Below, one piece after another: positions 1-7,515 of a DNA stretch of 52,793 bases. The stretch's first letter is position 1; the number at the start of each line of letters is the position of its first letter. The stretch is from Faecalicoccus pleomorphus DSM 20574 (GTDB lineage: Bacteria; Bacillota_I; Bacilli_A; Erysipelotrichales; Erysipelotrichaceae): assembly GCF_000420345.1 (NCBI RefSeq), contig NZ_ATUT01000015.1, positions 1 to 52,793 on the forward strand. Reading direction: 5' to 3'. The notes beneath the pieces are model-generated. The model was not told the DNA's origin, ran no database searches, and was given only the letters and a program-made list of their open reading frames with translations. The position numbers and the translations under genes were made by a program.

Positions 1-226
1 ATTTTGTATCAAACTTTCTTTGATAGGAACCATTTCTAGAATTTTCGTTATTGGTTCTAGCGTATGGTTCATAATCAAGAAAAGCCGTCAACTCATATGC
101 GAGTATTTCATTGAGAGATTTCTCCAACTCTGAACGAAACAGTTCAGTTACAGCCTGTTCAAAAGCTGGAAGATTGTTGTCATTAGAAAATAGGTTTTTC
201 ATTAAAGATGTAGTAAAATAGTTCAT
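1..226 (-). CDS. IS256-family (mutator) transposase, N-terminal fragment
   Basis: The frame is open from ATG at 226 to the window edge, giving 75 residues. It begins MNYFTTSLMKNLF and continues with a helical segment rich in Glu and Leu, then a NSRNGSYQRKF-like stretch. This is the usual start of IS256-type transposases, where the N-terminal region binds DNA before the DDE domain. The catalytic residues are beyond the window. An AAGGA-type ribosome binding site precedes the start. The gene is cut by the window edge, not necessarily broken. It is probably a copy of the element at the right end, since the noncoding termini match. Confidence 0.8.
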   Translation of the reverse strand, partial: MNYFTTSLMKNLFSNDNNLPAFEQAVTELFRSELEKSLNEILAYELTAFLDYEPYARTNNENSRNGSYQRKFDTK

Positions 227-336
227 GGGTATATTCCTTTCGTAAATTGTTTTTGGTCGAACTAATTTTACTAAGGATATACCTTTTTTTCTATATTTCC
301 AGAAAAACGAATTTACACAAGATATTTTATGCTATC
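1..336 (-). mobile_element. IS256-family insertion sequence, partial (right part of element)
   Basis: The copy runs off the left edge. It holds the first 75 codons of a mutator-type transposase and a non-coding end. Its outer terminus, read on the minus strand from about 336, begins GATAGC and contains TTGTGTAAA. It matches 18 of 25 positions of the terminus at 52444. A second shared block, GTATATCCTT-GTAAA, lies at 267-283 and again at 52470-52485. The exact outer base and any target duplication cannot be fixed because the other end is outside the window. Confidence 0.75.
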
Positions 337-393
337 AATTCTCCTGCAAAAAAAACTCAAATACAATTATCTTTGATTTTTATTATGCTTATT

Positions 394-1050
394 CTATAAA
401 ATATCTAACTCTAAAAAATGTTTGATATCCTCAAAACTCCTTACTTCTAAATCCGCATCTCTTGTATCCTGTTCAATAATGGAACCTTTGTAGCCAACTG
501 TAAAAATTTTAGAATTTTTACCAGCTTTGATTCCATTTATAGAATCTTCAATAATCAATAGATTTTTCCGAGGAATGTTCATTTCTTTGGCCGCAAATAA
601 GTAAATATCCGGTGCAGGCTTACTATTTTTAACTATTTCACCGCTAAATACTTCATCAAAATAATCATGAATTTGTAAACGATTTACAACATTTTTTAAA
701 TAATTCATATTTGAAGAAGATACAATTGCTGTCTTTAATTGTTTTAATTTACACCATTTAAGAAATTCCAATAGATAAGGCATTGGCTGTAAATTCATTT
801 GGTTAAATTTCTGATCAAAAATTTCCCTTTGTCCCGTAATCAACTCTTCATCAGTATAGTTCTCTAAAGGAAATTTGACTCTCAATGTTTTAATGATACA
901 TGGCATTTTCTGTCCTAATACATTTACTACATCTTCCAAATTCGTTTCTATGCCAAGAGTAGAAAGATAATCCATCAAAGAATTTATGTATATAGCTTCA
1001 CTATCGAGTAAAACTCCATCACAATCAAATAATATGCCTTTTATCTTCAT
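394..1050 (-). CDS. HAD-superfamily hydrolase, beta-phosphoglucomutase-like
   Basis: A 218-residue HAD protein with all four motifs. Motif I is FDCDGVLLDSE near residue 8, motif II is the serine in VSSS near 112, motif III is the lysine in NSKPAPD near 143, and motif IV is IIEDSINGIKAG near 167. The helical cap after motif I places it in the PgmB/GPH subclass of sugar-phosphate phosphatases and mutases. It is the last gene of a PTS operon and overlaps the BtpA-like gene by one base, so it is probably translated with it. A likely role is dephosphorylating or isomerising the imported sugar phosphate or a product of it. The substrate cannot be read from sequence. Confidence 0.85.
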   Translation of the reverse strand: MKIKGILFDCDGVLLDSEAIYINSLMDYLSTLGIETNLEDVVNVLGQKMPCIIKTLRVKFPLENYTDEELITGQREIFDQKFNQMNLQPMPYLLEFLKWCKLKQLKTAIVSSSNMNYLKNVVNRLQIHDYFDEVFSGEIVKNSKPAPDIYLFAAKEMNIPRKNLLIIEDSINGIKAGKNSKIFTVGYKGSIIEQDTRDADLEVRSFEDIKHFLELDIL

Positions 1051-1874
1051 TAAAAAGAACTTCTATATTGCTTTAATCTATCCATAAATCGTTTTACTCG
1101 TTTCTCATCAACTTCATTTTCAAAAATTCCATCTTTTTTAAAATGTGTTGCTATAAACGCTGCATCTGCTACCTCATATACTTCTTCGATTGTATCATAA
1201 TTTACTCCTGTTGTTGCAAAAAGCACAGTATCTGGATAATCCTCTCGAATTTCTCTCATGAATTCCATATCAATTTTCTTGCCTGCATTAGCCCCACAAA
1301 TTCCAATCGCATCTGGAAGGTTACCAAATAATTCTCCATTAACAATAGAATGCTTATCACGTCCTCCAATTTCACAACTGGATTCTGGAATCACATAATG
1401 AACCATTTTTAGCTTCTGAGATAATCCTAAATTATTTCTATGCCGCAAGAATTCACCCGGATGAGCATTTGTTAATCCCATATTTCCTGAAAACGCCCCG
1501 GCGAAAGTTCCTCGCATTAGCTGTCCTCCTATAACTGCATTTAGTGCAATTGAATCATGAGTATTTGAGATCACATTTGCACCATAAGGTACTTTAATGT
1601 CCTCTTTTAAAACCCCAATTACATAAGCCATTCCCGCAATAATTTCTGAAGATGGTTCAGCTTCATAAGGAAAACTGAATTCGTTAGAAAATAAAACTGC
1701 GTCAATTCCACCATTCTGCAGAGCCAATAAATCTTTACGTGCACTTTCAATTACATCAGACATGCCTTTTTCGCTATTAAATAGAGGATCACTTGGAAAT
1801 GCTTTGAAATGAACTACACCAATAGCTGCTTTTTCTGTACCTACCACTTCACTCAACCATGTTTTTCTCATCAT
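1050..1874 (-). CDS. BtpA/SgcQ family TIM-barrel protein
   Basis: A 274-residue protein of the BtpA family. Recognisable features are the N-terminal GVVHFKAFPSDP segment, the LQNGGIDAVLFSNE segment, PYGANVISN near residue 98 and a C-terminal FMDRL. The family includes cyanobacterial BtpA, linked to photosystem I accumulation, and E. coli SgcQ, encoded in a PTS-type sugar operon. No enzymatic reaction is securely assigned to it. Here it follows EIID by 15 bases and overlaps the HAD gene, which supports a catabolic enzyme acting on a PTS product. Codons 1 and 2 are both ATG after an AAAGGAG ribosome binding site, so the start is uncertain by one residue. Confidence 0.82.
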   Translation of the reverse strand: MMRKTWLSEVVGTEKAAIGVVHFKAFPSDPLFNSEKGMSDVIESARKDLLALQNGGIDAVLFSNEFSFPYEAEPSSEIIAGMAYVIGVLKEDIKVPYGANVISNTHDSIALNAVIGGQLMRGTFAGAFSGNMGLTNAHPGEFLRHRNNLGLSQKLKMVHYVIPESSCEIGGRDKHSIVNGELFGNLPDAIGICGANAGKKIDMEFMREIREDYPDTVLFATTGVNYDTIEEVYEVADAAFIATHFKKDGIFENEVDEKRVKRFMDRLKQYRSSF

Positions 1875-1889
1875 TTTTTAATACTCCTT

Positions 1890-2726
1890 TTACAAAATTC
1901 CAATTAAACTACATACAACAGCAATCACAAACATTACAATCATTATCTTAAATACACTGGTATTTTTCCGAAGGCTCATGAATACACCTACTACTGCTAC
2001 AACGCTTAATAATCCAGGTAAAATTGAATTTAACAAATCCTGAATGACTATTGTAGAATCACTGATAGTAAATTGTAGAGGTGTTGTAATATTTACATTA
2101 TTAGCAATCATAGCACCTGCAATTGTAAGACCAATGATACTTAAAATATCAGTAATCTTATTCATAATTCGCTTGTCTGTGATTTTACTTAAGATACTTC
2201 TTCCTAGTGTATAACCTTTACTAAATGTGAAGATACCCATAGCCATTAAATAAATACCATAAAGCAAGCAGAAGATAATAGGCCCTAAGGCACTTCCTTT
2301 TAATGTCATATCGACACCAATAGCTAACGCAACTGTTTTAACCAATCCTTGTGTAATTGTATCTCCAATCCCTGCTAAAGGTCCCATAAGGCCAACTTTG
2401 ATATTTTTAATCATATCTTCATCAATGTTTCCACCATTAGCCATATCTTCTTCCATTGAAGCCACAAGACCTGGTATAAAAGCACCCCAGTTATTTTCTG
2501 TATTAAAGAACATCATATGACGTCTTAACGCTTTAATTCTTTCTTCCTTATTATCTGCATATAATCGATTTATAATAGGTGTCATGGCATGGCAGAATCC
2601 CATAGACATTAATCGCTCATATGATAAACATGATTCAGAAGTAGTCTCCCAAATAAGAAAACAACGAATTAAATCTTTTTTGGTTAACTGTTTTTTAACT
2701 GTTGCCTCATTAAGTGTTTCATTCAT
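1890..2726 (-). CDS. PTS mannose-family transporter subunit EIID
   Basis: A 278-residue EIID. The N-terminus has the family signature (LTKKDLIRCF, then SYERLMSMGFCHAM), followed by the GPLAGIGDTI segment near residue 115 and several C-terminal hydrophobic helices. EIID pairs with EIIC to form the membrane channel of mannose-family phosphotransferase systems. The start overlaps the end of EIIC by eight bases, so the two are co-translated. The protein is about the usual family length. Substrate specificity cannot be read from EIID. The accompanying BtpA and HAD genes are not part of standard glucose/mannose loci. Confidence 0.93.
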   Translation of the reverse strand: MNETLNEATVKKQLTKKDLIRCFLIWETTSESCLSYERLMSMGFCHAMTPIINRLYADNKEERIKALRRHMMFFNTENNWGAFIPGLVASMEEDMANGGNIDEDMIKNIKVGLMGPLAGIGDTITQGLVKTVALAIGVDMTLKGSALGPIIFCLLYGIYLMAMGIFTFSKGYTLGRSILSKITDKRIMNKITDILSIIGLTIAGAMIANNVNITTPLQFTISDSTIVIQDLLNSILPGLLSVVAVVGVFMSLRKNTSVFKIMIVMFVIAVVCSLIGIL

Positions 2727-3477
2727 TTTCGGTGCCTCCTTCTGTTAATTTATCCAATCCTAATGACCAATATAAAATTGCTCCAGCTATACCAATTAGC
2801 GTACATGCAATAATATCTAGTTTTAAATAAGCAATTAGTACAAAACCAATTATTGCAAATGCAACAAATTTTTTCTTATATACCGCTTTAAACATCATTC
2901 CTATTCCTAAAGCTGGTAATACAGCACCAACTACATTCAATGCATGTGAAATTTGTTCAGGTAAAGCATTCATAAATGTTTCAAAAACATCAGCTCCAAA
3001 ATAAACACAAATGAAAGCAGGCAGCCCATATACAACCATGCATACAAACTGTGGTAATAGCCAGTTATAAATCCATAAATGTTTAGTTTCTCCCGATTCA
3101 ATATACTTATCAGCCATATGAACAAATGCTACATTGACAGTCATTAAAGCATTAGTCGCGAGTAAGCCCAAAGTTCCTAATGTTACAGCAATCGTTACTC
3201 CAACTTCTGGAGTTTGATGAGACAACATAGTAACTGCTGTAGCAATTACGCCAGCATAGCATTTATCAAATGACGAAACTCCTCCAACTGTAATCTGCCC
3301 CATATAAATGAGCTGAATTGTAGCACCAATAGTAGCACCTGTCATCCAATCCCCTAAAATTAGACCTGTGAGCGCTCCCTCAATAATAGGGTTACGAATA
3401 ATCCATACCAAATATTCGACAAAGACATTTCCACAAATTGTGGCAAGTAATCCAACCATTAAACCTTGTACTAACAT
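2719..3477 (-). CDS. PTS mannose-family transporter subunit EIIC
   Basis: A 252-residue polytopic membrane protein of the EIIC-Man type. It begins with a hydrophobic helix, followed by the NPIIEGALTGLILGD segment and the TGATIGATIQLIYMG segment that is conserved in sorbose/mannose EIIC proteins. It forms the substrate channel with EIID. It lies 23 bases after EIIB behind a good GGGAG ribosome binding site and overlaps EIID. It is distinct from the second EIIC in this window (20282-21103), which carries a different second segment, so the two systems probably move different sugars. Confidence 0.92.
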   Translation of the reverse strand: MLVQGLMVGLLATICGNVFVEYLVWIIRNPIIEGALTGLILGDWMTGATIGATIQLIYMGQITVGGVSSFDKCYAGVIATAVTMLSHQTPEVGVTIAVTLGTLGLLATNALMTVNVAFVHMADKYIESGETKHLWIYNWLLPQFVCMVVYGLPAFICVYFGADVFETFMNALPEQISHALNVVGAVLPALGIGMMFKAVYKKKFVAFAIIGFVLIAYLKLDIIACTLIGIAGAILYWSLGLDKLTEGGTENE

Positions 3478-3500
3478 TATAATCTCCCTTCTAAAAACAA

Positions 3501-3968
3501 TTAATATACAAATTGTGAACGTTTTTCATCAGGTGTAACTTGGAAATAAACATTCACCCCCATATCTTGAATGCTCTTTAATGTATCTTTTTCACTCTGA
3601 CTTGCTGATATATTTTTGAATATTTTTTGCCTATCGGAACCGGCTCCCATACCACCTATATTTAGTTCTTTGAGCTTTACGCCAGCTTGAAATAATTCCT
3701 TAGCTACATAAGGAAACTTAATCAGGATTAAAACATTATCTGGTTCACTATCGAATTTCTCAACCAATCTTCGAATATCATCCAAACCAGTAATTATTAA
3801 TTCCCTATCTGATGGAGCAACCATTTGCATTATTCCTTTAATAAAATCATCTTTTGCCACTCCATCATCCACAATCCAAATTTTATCAATTTGTAGATTT
3901 TTTGCCCACGCTGTCACGATTTGGCCATGAATTAATCGATCATCGATACGAATCATTTTAATACTCAT
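3501..3968 (-). CDS. PTS mannose-family phosphotransfer subunit EIIB
   Basis: A 155-residue cytoplasmic EIIB. The phosphorylated histidine is His14 in the RIDDRLIHGQ motif. It receives phosphate from EIIA and passes it to the sugar emerging from EIIC/EIID. The family's NIGGMG turn is present near residue 104. The start codon overlaps the EIIA stop as ATGA, so the two are translationally coupled. Length and motif order are normal for the mannose/fructose/sorbose EIIB family. Confidence 0.94.
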   Translation of the reverse strand: MSIKMIRIDDRLIHGQIVTAWAKNLQIDKIWIVDDGVAKDDFIKGIMQMVAPSDRELIITGLDDIRRLVEKFDSEPDNVLILIKFPYVAKELFQAGVKLKELNIGGMGAGSDRQKIFKNISASQSEKDTLKSIQDMGVNVYFQVTPDEKRSQFVY

Positions 3969-4408
3969 TTTTCATTCTCCTTTCTTTTTGGTAATGTGTT
4001 TGATAGTAATTCTGAAAAATCAATAATCCCTTTATGACCTGAATCTAGCGCAATTTGCTTCATCACATCTAAAGATAAATTTTGTTTTAAAGCAGAAGCA
4101 ACTTCTACAACCATAGATAAATTCATACCACATATGATTTCTATGGAAATTTTTTTGCAGTACTTTTCATATACTCTTGTAGAAATCATAAAAGGACTAC
4201 CTCCAAATAGATCGGTTAAAATCAAAATCCCTTCGTCTTCCGATTCCAACACTTGCTCTTCTACCATTTGTTGATACATATCCATATCTTGCCCGTATGG
4301 GAGAGTAAGATATGATATTTTCGGACTTGGCTTACCCATAATTAGCTCTATTGTTTGGTAGAAAGATTTTGATAACTCAGAATGGCTTAATAATAATAAC
4401 CTACACAT
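3965..4408 (-). CDS. PTS mannose-family phosphotransfer subunit EIIA
   Basis: A 147-residue EIIA-Man-like protein and the first gene of the leftward operon. His9 in LLSHSEL is the expected phosphoacceptor from HPr. The LTDLFGGSPF motif near residue 64 is typical of the fold. An AAAGGAGG site lies upstream; the first ATG after it (4412) opens a four-codon frame, so the ATG at 4408, about ten bases from the ribosome binding site, is the start. The leader contains a perfect inverted repeat followed by a T tract, which could attenuate expression. Confidence 0.93.
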   Translation of the reverse strand: MCRLLLLSHSELSKSFYQTIELIMGKPSPKISYLTLPYGQDMDMYQQMVEEQVLESEDEGILILTDLFGGSPFMISTRVYEKYCKKISIEIICGMNLSMVVEVASALKQNLSLDVMKQIALDSGHKGIIDFSELLSNTLPKRKENEK

Positions 4409-4469
4409 TCATTCGTCTACCTCCTTTACGTTTCCAATTGTAACAACCCTATCCCGAAACACAAAATTC

Positions 4470-4504
4470 GTAAAAAAATAACACAGATTAATACCTGTGT
4501 TATT
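4470..4504 (-). promoter_or_regulatory. Inverted repeat with T7 tract in leader of the EIIA operon (possible attenuator or operator)
   Basis: Perfect 10-base arms AATAACACAG (4477-4486) and CTGTGTTATT (4495-4504) enclose an 8-base loop. Read in the direction of the EIIA operon, the second arm runs into seven T residues, the form of an intrinsic terminator inside the leader. The ATAACACA core recurs in the repeat at 4579-4626, which argues for a protein-binding site as well. Confidence 0.55.
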
Positions 4505-4527
4505 TTTAATTCTTATATTTTCACCCT

Positions 4528-4557
4528 ATAATAACTAATTTTCCATTCAATAGTAAA
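4528..4557 (-). promoter_or_regulatory. Candidate sigma-A promoter of the EIIA-EIIB-EIIC-EIID operon
   Basis: Minus strand: TTTACT as -35 (4552-4557), 18-base spacer, TATTAT as -10 (4528-4533). Transcription would start near 4521, upstream of the leader inverted repeat. No convincing sigma-54 -24/-12 element (GG-N10-GC) was found between the divergent genes. Confidence 0.4.
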
Positions 4558-4564
4558 GTAAGCG

Positions 4565-4593
4565 TTTTCATTTTTTAGAATGTGTGTTATTAT
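4565..4593 (+). promoter_or_regulatory. Candidate sigma-A promoter of the LevR-like regulator
   Basis: TTTTCA (4565-4570), a 17-base spacer, and TATTAT (4588-4593). The -10 overlaps the left arm of the inverted repeat at 4579-4626, so a protein bound there would probably block this promoter, as in autoregulation. Confidence 0.4.
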
Positions 4594-4626
4594 AAACCTA
4601 TCATCATAGTATAAATAACACACATT
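4579..4626. promoter_or_regulatory. Long inverted repeat with TGTGTTAT core (likely operator)
   Basis: Perfect 12-base arms AATGTGTGTTAT (4579-4590) and ATAACACACATT (4615-4626) are separated by 24 bases and followed on the plus strand by a T tract. The core is shared with the repeat at 4477-4504, giving four half-sites in one 286-base divergent intergenic region. The most likely ligand is the adjacent regulator. Confidence 0.55.
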
Positions 4627-4694
4627 TTTTTATCTGCAAAATAGTACAACACAATTTTCAAAGAAAGGGACACAATTTTGTGAGGTGATTTTCC

Positions 4695-7160
4695 ATGACT
4701 ACGCGAATCGAAAGAATAAGCAGTTATTTAAAAGAACAAACTGATGCAATTTTACAAGATGGTCTAAATAATGAACCAGGGATTGATGCTTTGTTATGTG
4801 CCCTAGATTTACACTTAGATAGAGCAAATGTATCAAAGGACCTGAACCGTTTGTGGAAAGAAGGTAGAGCAGTAAAGGTTCAAGGTAAACCTGTGTATTA
4901 TCTAGATTATACTGTTTTATCTAAGCATTTTCCGAATCAATATATACCATCTATAATCTCAAAAAATGAAAATTTAACTGACTTTTTATCAATGCAACCA
5001 TATAAAAAAGTGCATACAGAGAACAATTATTTTAATAATACTCTAGATGATATGATTGGCGCCAAAGGATCATTATCAGAAGTAATCATTAATGCAAAAT
5101 CAGCTATTTCTTATCCACCTTATGGCATTCACTGTCTTATTTTAGGAAATGCTGGTGTAGGAAAAACATTATTAACGCAACGGATGTATAACTTTGCATG
5201 TCAAGTAAGAAAAGCGGATTCCATTCCTTTTATGACTCTATCCTGCCAAAACTATCAAGAAAATCCTCAGTTATTTTCAGAAGCATTATTTGGAAGCAAA
5301 ACTAAAAATAATTCTCGCTACTCTCCAAGCATTTTTGAAACTTGTAAGAATGGAATCATTGTACTAGAACAAATTGACCGCCTCCCTTTTTCCTGTCAAA
5401 CACAATTAGCTTCTATTCTGAGCCGTAAAAGGTATCATACTATATATCAACAAGATGAACAGCAATTACAAAGTATGATTATAGCTACTACCTCAAAAAA
5501 TAATGACGATTGTAAAATAGAAACTCTTGCTAAGTTTATGCCGATACAATTAAAAATGGAAGATATAGATAAAAGAGGAATTTACGAGAAAATAGAACTT
5601 ATAATGGATCTATTCTCAGAAGAAGCGATTCATACTCATACTACAATTCGTGTACACAAAGATATTATAGCCTGGTTAGCTTCCAAAAAATTTCCTAACA
5701 ATATTATACAAATGAGAAATGAAATCCAGATTTCATGCAGCAAAGCGTATATGGAAATTAATGATCCAAAAAAGCAAATAGTATATGTATCATTTCAAAG
5801 TCTCTCTTTAGAATTACTTAGTCAGACCGAAAATACTCAAAACTTAAATTCTAATATTTTTAGTCTTTTATCTTGTATTCCATCTGATTATTTACAGTTT
5901 AATCAAGATGGCACATCTAATGCTGCAACTATTTTCAAAAATGCACCAAATATGTTTAAAGAGCATAGAATGCGTCAATTCATTGATGAATTTAATGTCA
6001 ATGTAGAAGAGCTGAAAGATATTAATCATTATGTCAAAGAAAATATCAATGTGTTAAAAGATTGTCCTTCCCCTCAACTAGAAGGACTACATAAAAACAT
6101 AAATCCATATGTTTATCAAGTAACGATGCAAAAAATAAATGAACGCCAACTTCTAAAAAAATTAAGCGAGCATCCACAACTTTTATATGGCATTTTATTA
6201 CATATTACAAACTATATATCACGTATCGAACACGGACAAACAGGAATTGATAACTCTAAATCAATGACAAAATACGTTTATCATAATGAATATTTGTGCG
6301 CTAAAGATATTTACCAAGAATTCTCGAGTTTATATAGCTTTACTCCTTCTGAAAGAGAAATAGATTTTTTAGCATCATATTTAGCAATAGCAAACCAATG
6401 GATTAATCATATTAATGTTGCCATTTTAGTTATTTGTCATGGAAAACATATTGCTTCGGAAATGGTTGATTATGTAAAAAAATCAGTACAAGGGACATTT
6501 TTTATAGATTCAATAGACTTTAACGAGGATATGCAACTTAACGATTTATTAGAGCTAGCTTGTATCAAAGCTAATGATTTAAATCAAGGTGCGGGTATCT
6601 TAATTGCATGTGACATAGAACCTCTGACATCAGTTTCTGAGCATATTCACAAACAAACGAATATACCAACAAAGTCTGTTAACAATATTAACCTAATGGA
6701 CCTATTGAATTTAACAGATCAAACCACATCACCCTTAAACGATTTAAATCAGATACGAATAAAACCAGATCATGAACAAAAGAAAATAAAAAAAGCAACA
6801 CAATCTGAATTTATACAGCAAATCAAGGAAAGAGTTATATCTAAAACTGTATCTTTTATTGATGTTAATAAATCAACTAGTATATTAGAAACTTGTTTAA
6901 AGAATACATTGAAAGAACTACATATGGAATATACAGATGTTCTAGCCATTAAATATCTGTGTCATTGTACAAATATGTTAGAAAGAATCATTCGAAATGA
7001 AACATGGGATTATCAAAAATCACACTTATTTATGAAAGAAAATTCTTATATGATTCATGTTATAGAACATGGATTAGAATTTGCTGCAAATTCATTTGGT
7101 ATAAAAATCCCTTTATCAGAACTAATTTATGTAACTCAGATATTTCTGCCCGAAGAATAA
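4695..7160 (+). CDS. LevR-type PRD-containing transcriptional regulator with degenerate AAA+ domain
   Basis: An 821-residue regulator, divergent from the PTS operon it probably controls. Order seen: winged-helix DNA-binding region (1-75), AAA+ domain (115-345) with Walker A GNAGVGKT at 151-158, first PRD (about 465-570, with His503), an EIIA-Man-like domain (573-690, His582 in ICHG), and second PRD (about 715-820, His757 and His788). LevR-family activators use AAA+ to open sigma-54 promoters. Here the GAFTGA loop expected after LFG at 200 is replaced by SKTKNNSRYSP, and Walker B reads VLEQID rather than LDEI. The usual arginine-rich sensor segment is also poor. It may therefore act as a DNA-binding, PTS-phosphorylated regulator of sigma-A promoters. 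Base composition is strongly AT-rich. Confidence 0.85.
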   Translation: MTTRIERISSYLKEQTDAILQDGLNNEPGIDALLCALDLHLDRANVSKDLNRLWKEGRAVKVQGKPVYYLDYTVLSKHFPNQYIPSIISKNENLTDFLSMQPYKKVHTENNYFNNTLDDMIGAKGSLSEVIINAKSAISYPPYGIHCLILGNAGVGKTLLTQRMYNFACQVRKADSIPFMTLSCQNYQENPQLFSEALFGSKTKNNSRYSPSIFETCKNGIIVLEQIDRLPFSCQTQLASILSRKRYHTIYQQDEQQLQSMIIATTSKNNDDCKIETLAKFMPIQLKMEDIDKRGIYEKIELIMDLFSEEAIHTHTTIRVHKDIIAWLASKKFPNNIIQMRNEIQISCSKAYMEINDPKKQIVYVSFQSLSLELLSQTENTQNLNSNIFSLLSCIPSDYLQFNQDGTSNAATIFKNAPNMFKEHRMRQFIDEFNVNVEELKDINHYVKENINVLKDCPSPQLEGLHKNINPYVYQVTMQKINERQLLKKLSEHPQLLYGILLHITNYISRIEHGQTGIDNSKSMTKYVYHNEYLCAKDIYQEFSSLYSFTPSEREIDFLASYLAIANQWINHINVAILVICHGKHIASEMVDYVKKSVQGTFFIDSIDFNEDMQLNDLLELACIKANDLNQGAGILIACDIEPLTSVSEHIHKQTNIPTKSVNNINLMDLLNLTDQTTSPLNDLNQIRIKPDHEQKKIKKATQSEFIQQIKERVISKTVSFIDVNKSTSILETCLKNTLKELHMEYTDVLAIKYLCHCTNMLERIIRNETWDYQKSHLFMKENSYMIHVIEHGLEFAANSFGIKIPLSELIYVTQIFLPEE

Positions 7161-7170
7161 TATTAAATAT

Positions 7171-7203
7171 AAAAAATGAGAGGATCGAAATCTCTCATTT
7201 TTT
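7171..7203. terminator. Bidirectional intrinsic terminator
   Basis: AAAAAATGAGAG (7171-7182) pairs perfectly with CTCTCATTTTTT (7192-7203) around a 9-base loop. It ends the regulator gene on the plus strand and overlaps the last codons of the DUF3784 gene on the minus strand. Confidence 0.8.
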
Positions 7204-7497
7204 ATATTTTCCAAATGCCTGATCAAAGTCCAAATGCACTTGCTTTAGAAAAAAGACCAGCCATATCACAAAAGCAGGAAAAATAACCCATTCTGTGACA
7301 TAAAAACATAAAATTGTCGATACAAACCATAGAATGTTACACCAGGCAAAAACTTTTCTTTGATCTTTTGCCAATTTGGCACAATCATAGCTCATTCTCT
7401 CTTCTTTCGAAAGAATGTTGAAACCACTAATCAAAAACACGCTTTTCTCTTTCAACACCCAAAATACAAGTGATAAAATGAAAAAGAATAAAGTCAA
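7195..7497 (-). CDS. Small membrane protein, DUF3784 family
   Basis: A 100-residue protein with an N-terminal hydrophobic helix, then a FLISGFNILSKEERMSYD segment and two more hydrophobic helices (about 50-85). The ISGFN-(x)-SKEE-(x)-YD pattern after the first helix is the mark of the DUF3784 family of small Firmicute membrane proteins of unknown function. It lies 18 bases after the phosphoesterase gene and is probably co-transcribed with it. Its stop codon lies in the stem of a terminator. Confidence 0.7.
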   Translation of the reverse strand: MTLFFFILSLVFWVLKEKSVFLISGFNILSKEERMSYDCAKLAKDQRKVFAWCNILWFVSTILCFYVTEWVIFPAFVIWLVFFLKQVHLDFDQAFGKYKK

Positions 7498-7515
7498 ATT
7501 AAAGATAAGATAATA

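Noticed and set aside
4409-4694. Sigma-54 promoter for the PTS operon
   Set aside because: LevR relatives suggest one, but no GG-N10-GC pair with proper surroundings was found on either strand; GGGATAGGGTTGTT lacks the GC.
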